Part shown: positions 1-7,000 of the stretch, piece by piece | Layout of the letters: each line of letters starts with the position of its first letter | Position numbering within the stretch: the first letter of the stretch is position 1 | NCBI GenBank assembly: GCA_003660865.1 | Contig: QMVA01000056.1 | Coordinates: 1-8,170, forward strand | DNA from: Candidatus Nanohalarchaeota archaeon | GTDB taxonomy: Archaea; EX4484-52; B79-G9 | Length of the DNA stretch: 8,170 nucleotides | Direction: 5' to 3' | Position numbers and translations under genes: made by a program | Notes under the pieces: generated by a model | Seen by the model: the letters and a program-made list of their open reading frames with translations, nothing else | Database searches by the model: none | What the model was told of the DNA's origin: nothing

Positions 1-226
1 AGAAGGTGTCGCAGATGTCTGCGCTTTCTTTTGCGTGGGTTGCTGTGTTTTTGCCGTCAAATGCGATGTCGTGGAATATTGCTGCGATTTCTAAAAGTTC
101 CTCGTCTGCATCGTGGGTTTTTGTGAGGTTTTTTACGTGGTCTATTATGCGCATTACGTGGGGATAGCCGGTTATGCGGTCAGGGCCGTATTTTAGGACT
201 GCGTATTTTTTTGCTTCTTCTATCAA
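1..226 (-). CDS. HD-domain metal-dependent phosphohydrolase (N-terminal part, runs off the window)
   Basis: This is the first 75 codons of a protein whose C-terminus lies beyond the left edge. HD-superfamily proteins are metal-dependent phosphohydrolases, often acting on nucleotides; the substrate here cannot be told. The sequence shows GYPHVMRIIDHV (His23), then LLEIAAIFHDIAFDG with the defining His52-Asp53 pair, then THAKESADIC (His64). This order and spacing fit the first metal ligands of an HD domain; the distal Asp is outside the window. No ATG lies between the gatD stop and the conserved region, so I chose TTG at 226, giving a start LIEEAKKYAVLKYG (leucine codon read as Met). ATT at 253 is the other option. 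The gap from gatD is 57 nt and holds a weak AT-rich box (GAATTTAAC, about 255-263) at a suitable distance for a box A. The domain call is firm; the start is not. Confidence 0.8.
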   Translation of the reverse strand, partial: MIEEAKKYAVLKYGPDRITGYPHVMRIIDHVKNLTKTHDADEELLEIAAIFHDIAFDGKNTATHAKESADICDTF

Positions 227-283
227 GGTCGTAGGTGTATTTGGGGTGGGAATGTTAAATTCTTTTGGTGTGGGGTTGGATGT

Positions 284-1612
284 TTAGTATAAGAATGTCC
301 GGGTGTCGGTTTTTTTTGTCAGTTCGCCTGCATAATTTGTTAACATCATTTGTTTTGCGCGCTTCTGGTCTTTGGTGTGGCCCAGTATCCAGCCAAGTTT
401 TACGTATGCGGTTTCGGGGAGCATGTCTTCAAGGTGGATTACGCCTATGTCGTGGAGTTTGCGGCCTTCGCCGTAGACTATGGGGTTTAGGCGGCCGTAG
501 ATGGTTTGGGCTGCTGCGCATATTGTCAGTCCTGATGCTATCGCGTCTTTTAGGGTCGGGAGCCAGTTGTATTTTGATTCGTCTGTTGCCATGTGGCCCA
601 AGCCGGTTGCTTCTATTACTATGCCTTTGTAGCCTTTTTTTACGAAGTAATTTATGATGTCGGGGTTTGCACCGGGGTAGTATTTTATTAGGGCTGTCTT
701 TTCTTCGAATTTTGTGTCTGCTTCTACTTTTTTGTCTGTTCTTTTTTTGTGGTTTTCGTTGATTATGTCTATTTTTCCTGAGGGGTATACTTTTGCTAAT
801 GGCAGGTCGTTTATGGGGCGGAAGGTATGTCTTACGGATGTGTGCATCTTTCTTACTTTTGTGCCGCGGTTTATGAGGCAGTAGGTGTCTTGTGATTCTG
901 CGTGGCCGCAGAGCATGACTTCTGCTATGTCACTGTGTCCTGCTGCATAGGCGGCACATGTGAGGTTGAGGACTGTGTCTGTGCTTGGGCGGTCTGTTGA
1001 TTTTTGGGAGTATGTGAGGACTACGGGTTTTGAGAGGTTTTTTAGCATGAAGGATAGGGCGGCGGCGGTGTAGTGGAGGGTGTCTGTGCCGTGGGTTATT
1101 ATGACGCCTGCGGATCCGCTGTTCAGAAGGTTTTTGGCTGATTCTGCCAGTTTTTGCCAGTGGGTGGCGCTCATGTTTTCAGATGCTATTAGGAAGGGTT
1201 TTTCGATCTTTTTCAGGTTGATTATCTTTTCGAGTTCGGGTGCTATGGATAGGAGCTGGCCAGGTTCCATGAGCCATTTTACGCCGCCGGTTTCATAGGA
1301 TATTCTTGAGCTGATTGTGCCGCCGGTTGCGATCAGGGAGACTTCGGGGAGGTCTTTTCTGGGCTTGATGTCTATTGACGGGAAGATTTCTAGTTCTTTG
1401 CCTTGCGATATTTTTTCTATTTTTTCGGTTTTTTGCCAGTTTATGCCGAGGTTGTAGCCTGAGTCTTGTTTTAGTATTATTGTCGTTGAGCTTTTTTCTG
1501 GGCGGGGGATCAGGATGCCTTCGAAGGTTTGTTCTGGTGTTGTTATTTTGATTATGTCGCCTGGTCTGATTTTTTCTTTGTCTAGTATTGCCTGGATTTC
1601 TTTTGAGTACAT
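284..1612 (-). CDS. gatD: Glutamyl-tRNA(Gln) amidotransferase subunit D (archaeal GatDE)
   Basis: GatD is the asparaginase-like subunit of the cytoplasmic archaeal GatDE complex. It releases ammonia from glutamine, and GatE uses it to convert Glu-tRNA(Gln) to Gln-tRNA(Gln). The 442-aa length suits the family. Residues 1-85 form the GatD-type N-terminal domain (RPGDIIKIT, FEGILIPRP). The asparaginase core follows, with LIATGGTI (catalytic Thr99), ITHGTDTLHY (Thr176, Asp177), SQKSTDRPSTD (202-212) and RGTKVRKMHTS, where Lys252 matches the family's catalytic lysine. The C-terminus has EATGLGHM, QTIYGRLN, LEDMLPETAYVKLGW and MMLTNYAGE, all GatD signatures. The frame stays open up to 1807, but that stretch is basic, low-complexity and overlaps the pilin gene; ATG at 1612 starts exactly where GatD proteins start. 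No gatE lies in the window. A plain L-asparaginase is unlikely because of the N-terminal domain and the SQ-S-DRPS motif. Confidence 0.96.
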   Translation of the reverse strand: MYSKEIQAILDKEKIRPGDIIKITTPEQTFEGILIPRPEKSSTTIILKQDSGYNLGINWQKTEKIEKISQGKELEIFPSIDIKPRKDLPEVSLIATGGTISSRISYETGGVKWLMEPGQLLSIAPELEKIINLKKIEKPFLIASENMSATHWQKLAESAKNLLNSGSAGVIITHGTDTLHYTAAALSFMLKNLSKPVVLTYSQKSTDRPSTDTVLNLTCAAYAAGHSDIAEVMLCGHAESQDTYCLINRGTKVRKMHTSVRHTFRPINDLPLAKVYPSGKIDIINENHKKRTDKKVEADTKFEEKTALIKYYPGANPDIINYFVKKGYKGIVIEATGLGHMATDESKYNWLPTLKDAIASGLTICAAAQTIYGRLNPIVYGEGRKLHDIGVIHLEDMLPETAYVKLGWILGHTKDQKRAKQMMLTNYAGELTKKTDTRTFLY

Positions 1613-1645
1613 GATTGTCGCCGTTTTAATTTTTTGGTGTGAATG

Positions 1646-1653
1646 CTTAAAAG
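1646..1653 (-). promoter_or_regulatory. Possible box A (TATA element) for gatD
   Basis: The minus strand reads CTTTTAAG about 34-41 nt upstream of the gatD ATG, inside the 47-nt gap after the pilin stop codon. With archaeal box A to start-site spacing of about 25 nt, this would give a leader of roughly 10 nt. No Shine-Dalgarno-like sequence precedes the ATG. The match to a box A is partial, and in an AT-rich gap it could be chance. Confidence 0.35.
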
Positions 1654-1659
1654 TTTTGG

Positions 1660-2370
1660 TTATTTGTCCACTATGTCTATTACCTGGATCTGGATGAAGT
1701 CTGCGCCGCTTTCGAGGGTTATCTGGATTGTGTAGTTGGCGGTGGGGGTGTTGAAGATGTTGGTAACTTTTGCGCGCGCCAGTTCTGTGCCTGTTTCTTC
1801 TGCCCAATTGTAGCCAGTGCCTGAAAGGGAACTTCCGTCTATGTGGATTGTTATGTTGTCTGTGATTGTCTGTTTTTTGTCTTTGAAGTAGATGCTGTCT
1901 ATCAGGTGGTCGGGGTTTATTGAGACGTGGTTGGATGATGATCCTTGTTTGGTTATGTTTACCAGCAGGTGCTCGTTTTCGAGGTAGTAGTGGGTTGAGT
2001 CATTGTAGAGGCTTGCGTTTGTGTTGGATGAGTACCAGAGGTTTCCGATTCTTCTTTTGCTTCTTGGTGAGATTACGTTGGCGTAGGTGTCGAATTCGTA
2101 GTATATGCGGTTGTTGTCGCCGTCGATGTTCAGGTGTCCTGCTTTTATGTGTGTGGGGAGGATTCTTGTGGAGCCCGGGCCTTCTGATGCTACGTTTCTT
2201 ATTACCCTGTCTACGGATGTTATCATGTCTTTTGCCTGGTCTATTGCGATTGTGTCTTTCATTTCGTTGATTCTTGGGGTGGAGAGGTGGAGAACGAGGA
2301 TTATTGCGGCTATGCTGATGCCGATGAAGAGGACTCCACCGATTAGTTCAGATACTGCTTTTTTTTTCAT
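1660..2370 (-). CDS. Archaeal type IV pilin-like protein (VSELIGG N-terminus)
   Basis: This 236-aa protein begins MKKKAVSELIGGVLF, then GISIAAIILVLHL. Three lysines, a small residue at the likely cleavage point (Ala5/Val6), SE at +2/+3 and an unbroken hydrophobic helix to about residue 28 match archaeal class III signal peptides of the Pilin_N type, which a prepilin peptidase processes. The rest is a hydrophilic, beta-rich ectodomain with several N-X-S/T sequons (for example NAS, NDS, NIT, NYT) and no cysteine. The C-terminus ends in a short beta-like stretch, IQIQVIDIVDK. The start at 2370 is the only one that puts the lysines directly before the helix. A weak GTGAT, resembling an archaeal Shine-Dalgarno, sits just upstream at about 2374-2378. 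It lies 51 nt after the 200-aa pilin-like gene. It could be a major or minor pilin; the ectodomain family is not recognised. Confidence 0.82.
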   Translation of the reverse strand: MKKKAVSELIGGVLFIGISIAAIILVLHLSTPRINEMKDTIAIDQAKDMITSVDRVIRNVASEGPGSTRILPTHIKAGHLNIDGDNNRIYYEFDTYANVISPRSKRRIGNLWYSSNTNASLYNDSTHYYLENEHLLVNITKQGSSSNHVSINPDHLIDSIYFKDKKQTITDNITIHIDGSSLSGTGYNWAEETGTELARAKVTNIFNTPTANYTIQITLESGADFIQIQVIDIVDK

Positions 2371-2413
2371 TGTATCACGAGGTTGGTTTTATGTGAGTTA
2401 TTATTTGCTTTTT

Positions 2414-2423
2414 AGTATATATC
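2414..2423 (-). promoter_or_regulatory. Probable box A for the pilin gene at 1660-2370
   Basis: The minus strand reads GATATATACT, with a TATATA core at 2416-2421, about 46-51 nt upstream of the ATG at 2370. It overlaps the TGA stop of the preceding gene (2422-2424). Box A spacing would place the transcript start near 2392, giving a leader of about 20 nt that contains GTGAT just before the start codon. If real, this pilin can be transcribed independently of the upstream pilin-like genes. Confidence 0.5.
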
Positions 2424-3024
2424 AATTTATCTTGTAGTGTGTTAGTATTTCGTTTTTTGATTCCAGTTTCAGATGGAGGATGCTGAAGATTCTTTTTGTT
2501 GTTGTGTTGAGTGTGTTGTTTTGCATGATTGTTGGGTTGCTTTTATCTTTGTATGTGAAGTTGCAGGTGAATTGGAAGTTGCCGGGGACTGATGAAAAAT
2601 GGAATGTTGTGAAGTTGGCGTTGTTTAGGTGCAGGTTGTGTTGTGTGTTGCTGGCTACTGTCAGGTTGAGGTTTTGCATTGGAGTCTTTAGGAAGTTTGC
2701 TATTGTTATGTTTAGGTTGTTTTGGTAGGGTATGCCTATTATGTAGTAGCCTGTGATGTTTGTGTTGTGCTCGTTTGCGTAGTGTTCCAGGAATTCGGTG
2801 TATATTTTCAGGTTGGTGTTGAGGTGGCTTGATGTGTAGTTTTCGCTTAAGATTATGTTTATTGCGTTTTGTGATTCTTTTTTTATGTTGTCGAACATGT
2901 TTTTGTTGCCGTAGCTTATGTCCTGGATGTCTGTTCTTTCGGATGTTATGAGTACGACTGAGGTTAGTGTTATGCTGAAGAGTAGTGCTGTTATGAGCAG
3001 CCATTGTCCTTTTCTTTTTTTCAT
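2422..3024 (-). CDS. Type IV pilin-like protein with KG/Q class III signal segment
   Basis: This 200-aa protein starts MKKRKGQWLLITALLFSI, then TLTSVVLIT. The basic n-region, a Gly6/Gln7 cleavage point and a 20-residue hydrophobic helix are the pattern of archaeal class III signal peptides. About 170 extracellular residues follow, rich in Asn and Thr, with roughly ten N-X-S/T sequons (NYT, NIT, NLT, NFT, NNT, NTT) and one cysteine. No known ectodomain was recognised. The frame stays open upstream to an ATG at 3183 that overlaps the previous gene's stop. I chose ATG 3024 because it puts the lysines and KG/Q at the N-terminus, and the 53-residue extension does not look like a signal region. The 149-nt gap upstream holds no convincing box A, but an inverted repeat covers the start codon. 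It probably works as a minor pilin with its two neighbours. Confidence 0.75.
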   Translation of the reverse strand: MKKRKGQWLLITALLFSITLTSVVLITSERTDIQDISYGNKNMFDNIKKESQNAINIILSENYTSSHLNTNLKIYTEFLEHYANEHNTNITGYYIIGIPYQNNLNITIANFLKTPMQNLNLTVASNTQHNLHLNNANFTTFHFSSVPGNFQFTCNFTYKDKSNPTIMQNNTLNTTTKRIFSILHLKLESKNEILTHYKIN

Positions 3025-3050
3025 TGCAGTGTTAGATATCTTCTGCAATG
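3022..3050 (-). repeat. Inverted repeat covering the start codon of the 200-aa pilin-like gene
   Basis: CATTGCAG at 3022-3029 and CTGCAATG at 3043-3050 are perfect 8-nt inverted copies separated by 13 nt. The ATG at 3024-3022 lies in one arm, so in the mRNA the start codon would be paired in a short hairpin. The loop holds a separate palindrome, AGATATCT, at 3034-3041. It could affect translation or be a protein-binding site; chance cannot be excluded for an 8-bp stem. Confidence 0.45.
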
Positions 3051-3173
3051 CAATCTGCGGAAATCTGGTGCAATTAGTATCTTTCCTGGTCTTTCTCTGT
3101 GCTGTTCTTGAGAAAGAAGCTTGAAAATTGTACATTTCGCATAGTGAATTTTCATGATTTTTCATGTTATCTG

Positions 3174-4061
3174 TTATCTCCATAGGTATATTTCGAGTAC
3201 TGTGGGCTGGAATTTGTTTTCTTTTCCTGAGAGGATGTATGTTACGACGCTTACTGGTCTGTCTTTTGGGAGGGGGGATAGGAGTTCTTTGTTGTTGATT
3301 ATTAGTATGTATTCTACTGTTGAATTGTTTTGTGTCTTGATTTCTATGGTGTTTTTGCCTTCTATTGTGTGCGGTGTGAGGTCTAGTTTGAGGGGCTCTT
3401 GCGAGTGTGTGCCTGCGTATGTGTAGATCTGCTGTGTATTTGCGTGTATCTGGGGGTTTGTTGCGTTTGTGAAGAGTAGTGTTATGTATGCGTCTTTCAG
3501 GTATGTGTTGTTTGCGGTGTATGTGATGTTTGCTCCTGCGTAGAGTTCTTCTGAGAATAGTGTGCCTCCTGTGGCGTTTGATGATGTGTGGCCGATTGTG
3601 TAGTTTATGTTTGATGATATTGTTTTGTTGAGGGCGTTTTTAATTGCCTGGAGGTTGGGGGTGCTGTTTAGGAGGTAGGTGTCGAGGGTTCCGTTTTTGT
3701 CGAGGTTTTCGATGCTGAGCATTATGAAGTTTCTTGTTTGTGCGCTGATTTTTTGTTCGTTGGGTATGTGTGGGATTACGTAGAAGATGAATGTCAGTAG
3801 GATGATTAGGCTTACTGCGCCTTCCAGAGTTCTTATGAATCCTTTTTTGTTTGTTGTAGTATGAAATGTGTTTATTCTACTTATTTTGTTCTTGTATGGA
3901 ATATGTCCCCCTTTGTGTGTTTGTGGTGACCATCCTCGAGCCCCCACCCGCCTTTTTATAGCTATGTTGTCTGTGTTGCTTTGCTGTTTTTTTGTTTTGT
4001 GCTGCTTGTCTTCACGGTCCCATTTATCTTGTTGAGGTATTGTGATTTTTGTTCTTTTCAT
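3174..4061 (-). CDS. Type IV pilin-like protein with KKG/F class III segment; start uncertain
   Basis: As drawn from ATG 4061 this encodes 295 aa. Residues 71-100 contain NKKGFIRTLEGAVS and LIILLTFIFYVIP: a KKG/F cleavage site, a glutamate and a hydrophobic helix, as in archaeal pilin-like proteins. About 195 extracellular residues follow with about ten sequons (NGT, NST, NKT, NYT, NAT, NIT, NNT) and no cysteine. The C-terminus is VLEIYLWR. The first 70 residues are odd: Lys, Gln and Thr-rich, hydrophilic, and unlike a normal short pilin n-region. This stretch also holds a strong TATA-like box and a G-rich tract, so it may be untranslated leader. The only other standard in-frame start before the helix is GTG 3947. 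A near-cognate ATT 3902 or ATA 3884/3875 is possible, as is an ATG at 3933 in another frame. ATG 4061 is 7 nt after the adhesin stop. The C-terminal 220 residues are secure; the N-terminus is not. Confidence 0.7.
   Translation of the reverse strand: MKRTKITIPQQDKWDREDKQHKTKKQQSNTDNIAIKRRVGARGWSPQTHKGGHIPYKNKISRINTFHTTTNKKGFIRTLEGAVSLIILLTFIFYVIPHIPNEQKISAQTRNFIMLSIENLDKNGTLDTYLLNSTPNLQAIKNALNKTISSNINYTIGHTSSNATGGTLFSEELYAGANITYTANNTYLKDAYITLLFTNATNPQIHANTQQIYTYAGTHSQEPLKLDLTPHTIEGKNTIEIKTQNNSTVEYILIINNKELLSPLPKDRPVSVVTYILSGKENKFQPTVLEIYLWR
3930..3952 (-). other. G-rich tract with quadruplex potential
   Basis: On the minus strand this tract has G-runs of 2, 3, 5, 2 and 2 within 23 nt, right after the TATA-like box. 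The minus strand of this window is otherwise poor in G, so the tract stands out. It could form a two-layer G-quadruplex in non-template DNA or RNA, or simply be a remnant of a different sequence. No tRNA, C/D box or other RNA gene could be fitted to it. Confidence 0.4.
3951..3961 (-). promoter_or_regulatory. Strong TATA-like box inside the 5' part of the pilin-like gene
   Basis: The minus strand reads CTATAAAAAGG, the best box A match in the window. Usual archaeal spacing places a transcript start near 3930-3933, and an ATG sits at 3933-3931. It lies well inside the open frame starting at 4061 but upstream of the pilin signal segment. This suggests that the pilin-like genes have their own promoter, separate from the adhesin, and that the first 40 or so codons of the long frame are not translated. 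Confidence 0.55.
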
Positions 4062-4068
4062 GTTGTGT

Positions 4069-7000
4069 CTACTCCATCCATGTGTAGATTTTTATTATTC
4101 TCTGGCTTGTTTTGCCGTACCTGTCTATGACGGTTATTGGGTAACTTGTTACGTATACATTTTTGTTTTTCGGGGGTTCTTCGGAGACGGTTATGTAGAT
4201 GTCTTTCTCGTGCAATAGTGAGACTGGGGCTGCGTCGTATCTGAGGCGGACTTTGTAGTTTCCTGTTGTTATGCCTCTTTTCGGGCCTGTTACTGTCCAT
4301 GCGCATGTGAAGTCTCTGCCTGTGTTGAAGGGGATTGTTATTACTGATGCGTTGCAGGTGAGTGTGCCTTTTGTGTGGCCTGCTGAGTTGATTATTGTTG
4401 CGGTGAGATTTCCTGTTACGGGTATATTTCCTATGTTTTCTATTGTGCCGTTGATGGATAGTGTGTCTTTGGGTTCGAATTTGTTTTTGTTGAGGGCTAT
4501 GTTTGTGAAGTCGACGTAGTATGAGTCGAGTATTTTTAGTTGTGGGTGTGCTGTTGTTGTGCCTGCGCAGTTTGTGTTGTTCCATGAGACTGTTATGTCT
4601 ACGGAGTAGTTGTTTGTCTGTTCTCTTGAGGGGATTGATGTGTCGGAGGTAACAATGTGTGAGATGTCTTTGGTGAGGTAGCCGAGGTGGTAGTGGTCTT
4701 CGATGATGTTCCATGGACCGTAGATTGTGGGTCCATCTGTTTGGGTTATGGTGATGTTTACGCCGTTTGCGTCGCTGTCGGTGGCGGTAGTGTTTATCCA
4801 GAGCGTGGTGTGGTCCATTGTGTGGATGTTGTCGGGTATGAAGTAGGTGTCTATGTTGAATCCTATGGTTGTTGCTGCGTCTTTGTTGTATGTTGCTTCT
4901 TCATAGCATGCTTTTTGGGCGGTTACGTTTATTGGGATTGAGCAGTAGGTTTCTCCTACGGATGGTGTGCAGGAGTAGTTGTAGAGTTGTGTCGTGGGGT
5001 TGTAGTCCATGACTGCGTTTGCGGTGTTACATGTGCCACCAAGTGTTGTGTTGAGTAGGAGGAGGGCGTCTTGTATGTATTTGTTGCTGATTGTGTCGTT
5101 ATATGAGCAGTAGATGTCTATTTTTCCTTCTATCTGGTCGAACCAGCAGTCTGTCGTAGTTGTTACAGGTGAGTGGTTGAAGTTCCATGAGATGTTGTAT
5201 TCGTTGAGTACACAGTATGTTGCAGAGGTGTTTATGTGCATTTGTTGTGTTTCGTTTGTGCAGTCGAGGTAGAAGGAGGTGTTTGCCTGTCCGTTGCTTG
5301 TTTGTTTGTGTGATGTGTTAAGGATGGATGTTGTGTTTTTTAGGTGGAAGGTTACGTTTGCGCTGTTGACATAGCTGTTGTTTTCTGCGAAGTAGATGTG
5401 GACCTGCGGGGTGATGGTCTGGAAGGAGTAGTAGGTGCTTTCTATTGTGGTTGCGTTGTAGATTATGGTGAGGTCGTTTATTTCTGAGGTGGTTGAGTTT
5501 TGCTGGTAATTGCTTCTGTTTACTTCGTTTGTGGCGTTGATGTGGAAGTAGAGTTTTCCAAGTGTTGTGGATGCGTTTGGGTGGAAGAATGCGCAGTATT
5601 TTTTGGGTTCGGGGGTTGTGCATAGTGTTGTGTTCATCTGTGTTGTGTTGAGATGAGTTCCGTAGGGCTGGTCTGTTGTCATGTATGTTGATTTTAGAGG
5701 TGAGCCAGTGGTGTTTATTGTGCATGATATTTCGATGGTTGTGGATGTTTTTGTGTCGTTGTCTATGAGCGCGGGGGTTGCTTTGCAGTTTGTGATTGCC
5801 GGGATGGTTGTGTCGATTCTTATGAGGGTTGTGTTTTTTACGGTTTCATGGTTGCCGGCTGTGTCGTTTGATGAGTATCTTATGTATCCTGTGCATATTT
5901 GGCCTTGTGGGCATGTGAATTCTGGGGTGGTGCCGATAGTGTCGGGGGTGCAGTCGTTTGTTTCGTTGTCTATGCAGTATATTGTGGTGTTGCAGCCGGA
6001 GCCTGTGTCTGCGCATGATAAGAGGACTGTGTGGTTGTCGGGTTTCCAGTCGCCTGTTGCGTTGTCTGTTGTTGTGGGGGGGATTGTGTCTATTTTGAAG
6101 AGGATTGTTTCTGAGGTCTGTGTGTTGTTTGCGTTGTCGATGCAGGTTATGTTTACGTAGTGGTTTTGTTCTGCGAGGCTTGTCATTGTTGTTGTGTTCT
6201 GCGTGTTTTTTGGAATGTAGCCTATGTGTTCGTTGATGTTGTCGAGTGTCCTGTTGCATTCTATGAGTGTGTCTATGTTGTCGTTTGTGTGGAATGTGAG
6301 GTTGAGGGTGGATGTGTTGTACCATGTGTTGTTTGCGGGGTATATGAGGGTTACGGTTGGGGGGGTTGTGTCTATTGTTATTGTTATTGTTTCGGTTTGG
6401 TTTAGGTTGCCTGCGAGGTCCTGTGCGTAGGCAGTGTATTCGTGGGTGCCGTCTTGTAGGTTGGTGAAGTTGTGGTAGAGTCTGTATAATCCTGCTTTGT
6501 AGGATGCGTTGATTTCTTCGGGGCTGAGAGCGCGGTTCCAGATGCGGACTTCGTCGATTGTGCCGTTGAAATTATTGCCTATTTTTAAGTTGTCTTGAAT
6601 TGTATTGATGGGGGATGATAATGCTTTATTATTTCTTAAGATACCGTCAATGTATAACATCTGTCTGGAACCATTATAACTCAAAGCTATATGATGCCAT
6701 TGCTTGTCTATGCTTGCGGAGACAGTTTGATTGTTGATGAAACCGTAGAGTGTTCCACTTCTTATCTCTAAAGCATATGTGTCTTCACTCTTAGATACAA
6801 GGTCAAATTTTAAGTATGATTCATTATTGGGGTCGTGTGCTCCGGTGAAGTCGTAGTGGATATAGTCCCATTCTGACTCAGACGTATCTGATGTGTATGC
6901 AGAGCTACCAAATTGGATAGCGTTTGCACCGTATGTTCTTTCAATAGAATCACTTAAAATTGGTGTTGGATTTTCATTTAAATAAATGTTAACATTCCCG

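Noticed and set aside
265..657. Plus-strand ORF antisense to gatD
   Set aside because: Leu, Arg, Gly and Cys-rich product with no recognisable motif, antisense to a strongly conserved gene. Other plus-strand ORFs (for example 1920-2270, 5681-6160, 6160-6405, 7685-7981) have the same look and were discarded.
1613..1807. 65-residue N-terminal extension of gatD
   Set aside because: It lies over the 3' end of the pilin gene, is basic low-complexity sequence, and GatD family proteins start at the ATG at 1612.
2422..3183. Longer 253-aa version of the KG/Q pilin-like protein
   Set aside because: The extra 53 residues would bury the class III signal segment inside the protein; the ATG at 3024 gives a normal n-region. 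Kept only as an alternative.
3900..3965. Possible tRNA or small structured RNA at the G-rich, TATA-preceded segment
   Set aside because: No cloverleaf, T-loop, C/D box pair or matching C-run on the same strand could be found.
4058..4714. Minus-strand ORF of 218 aa in another frame of the adhesin
   Set aside because: It is extremely His, Arg, Pro, Gln and Asn-rich with no domain pattern, and fully overlaps the adhesin frame. It is a shadow from the A+C-rich strand. The same holds for 5318-5725, 5846-6325, 2543-3004 and 7949-8146.
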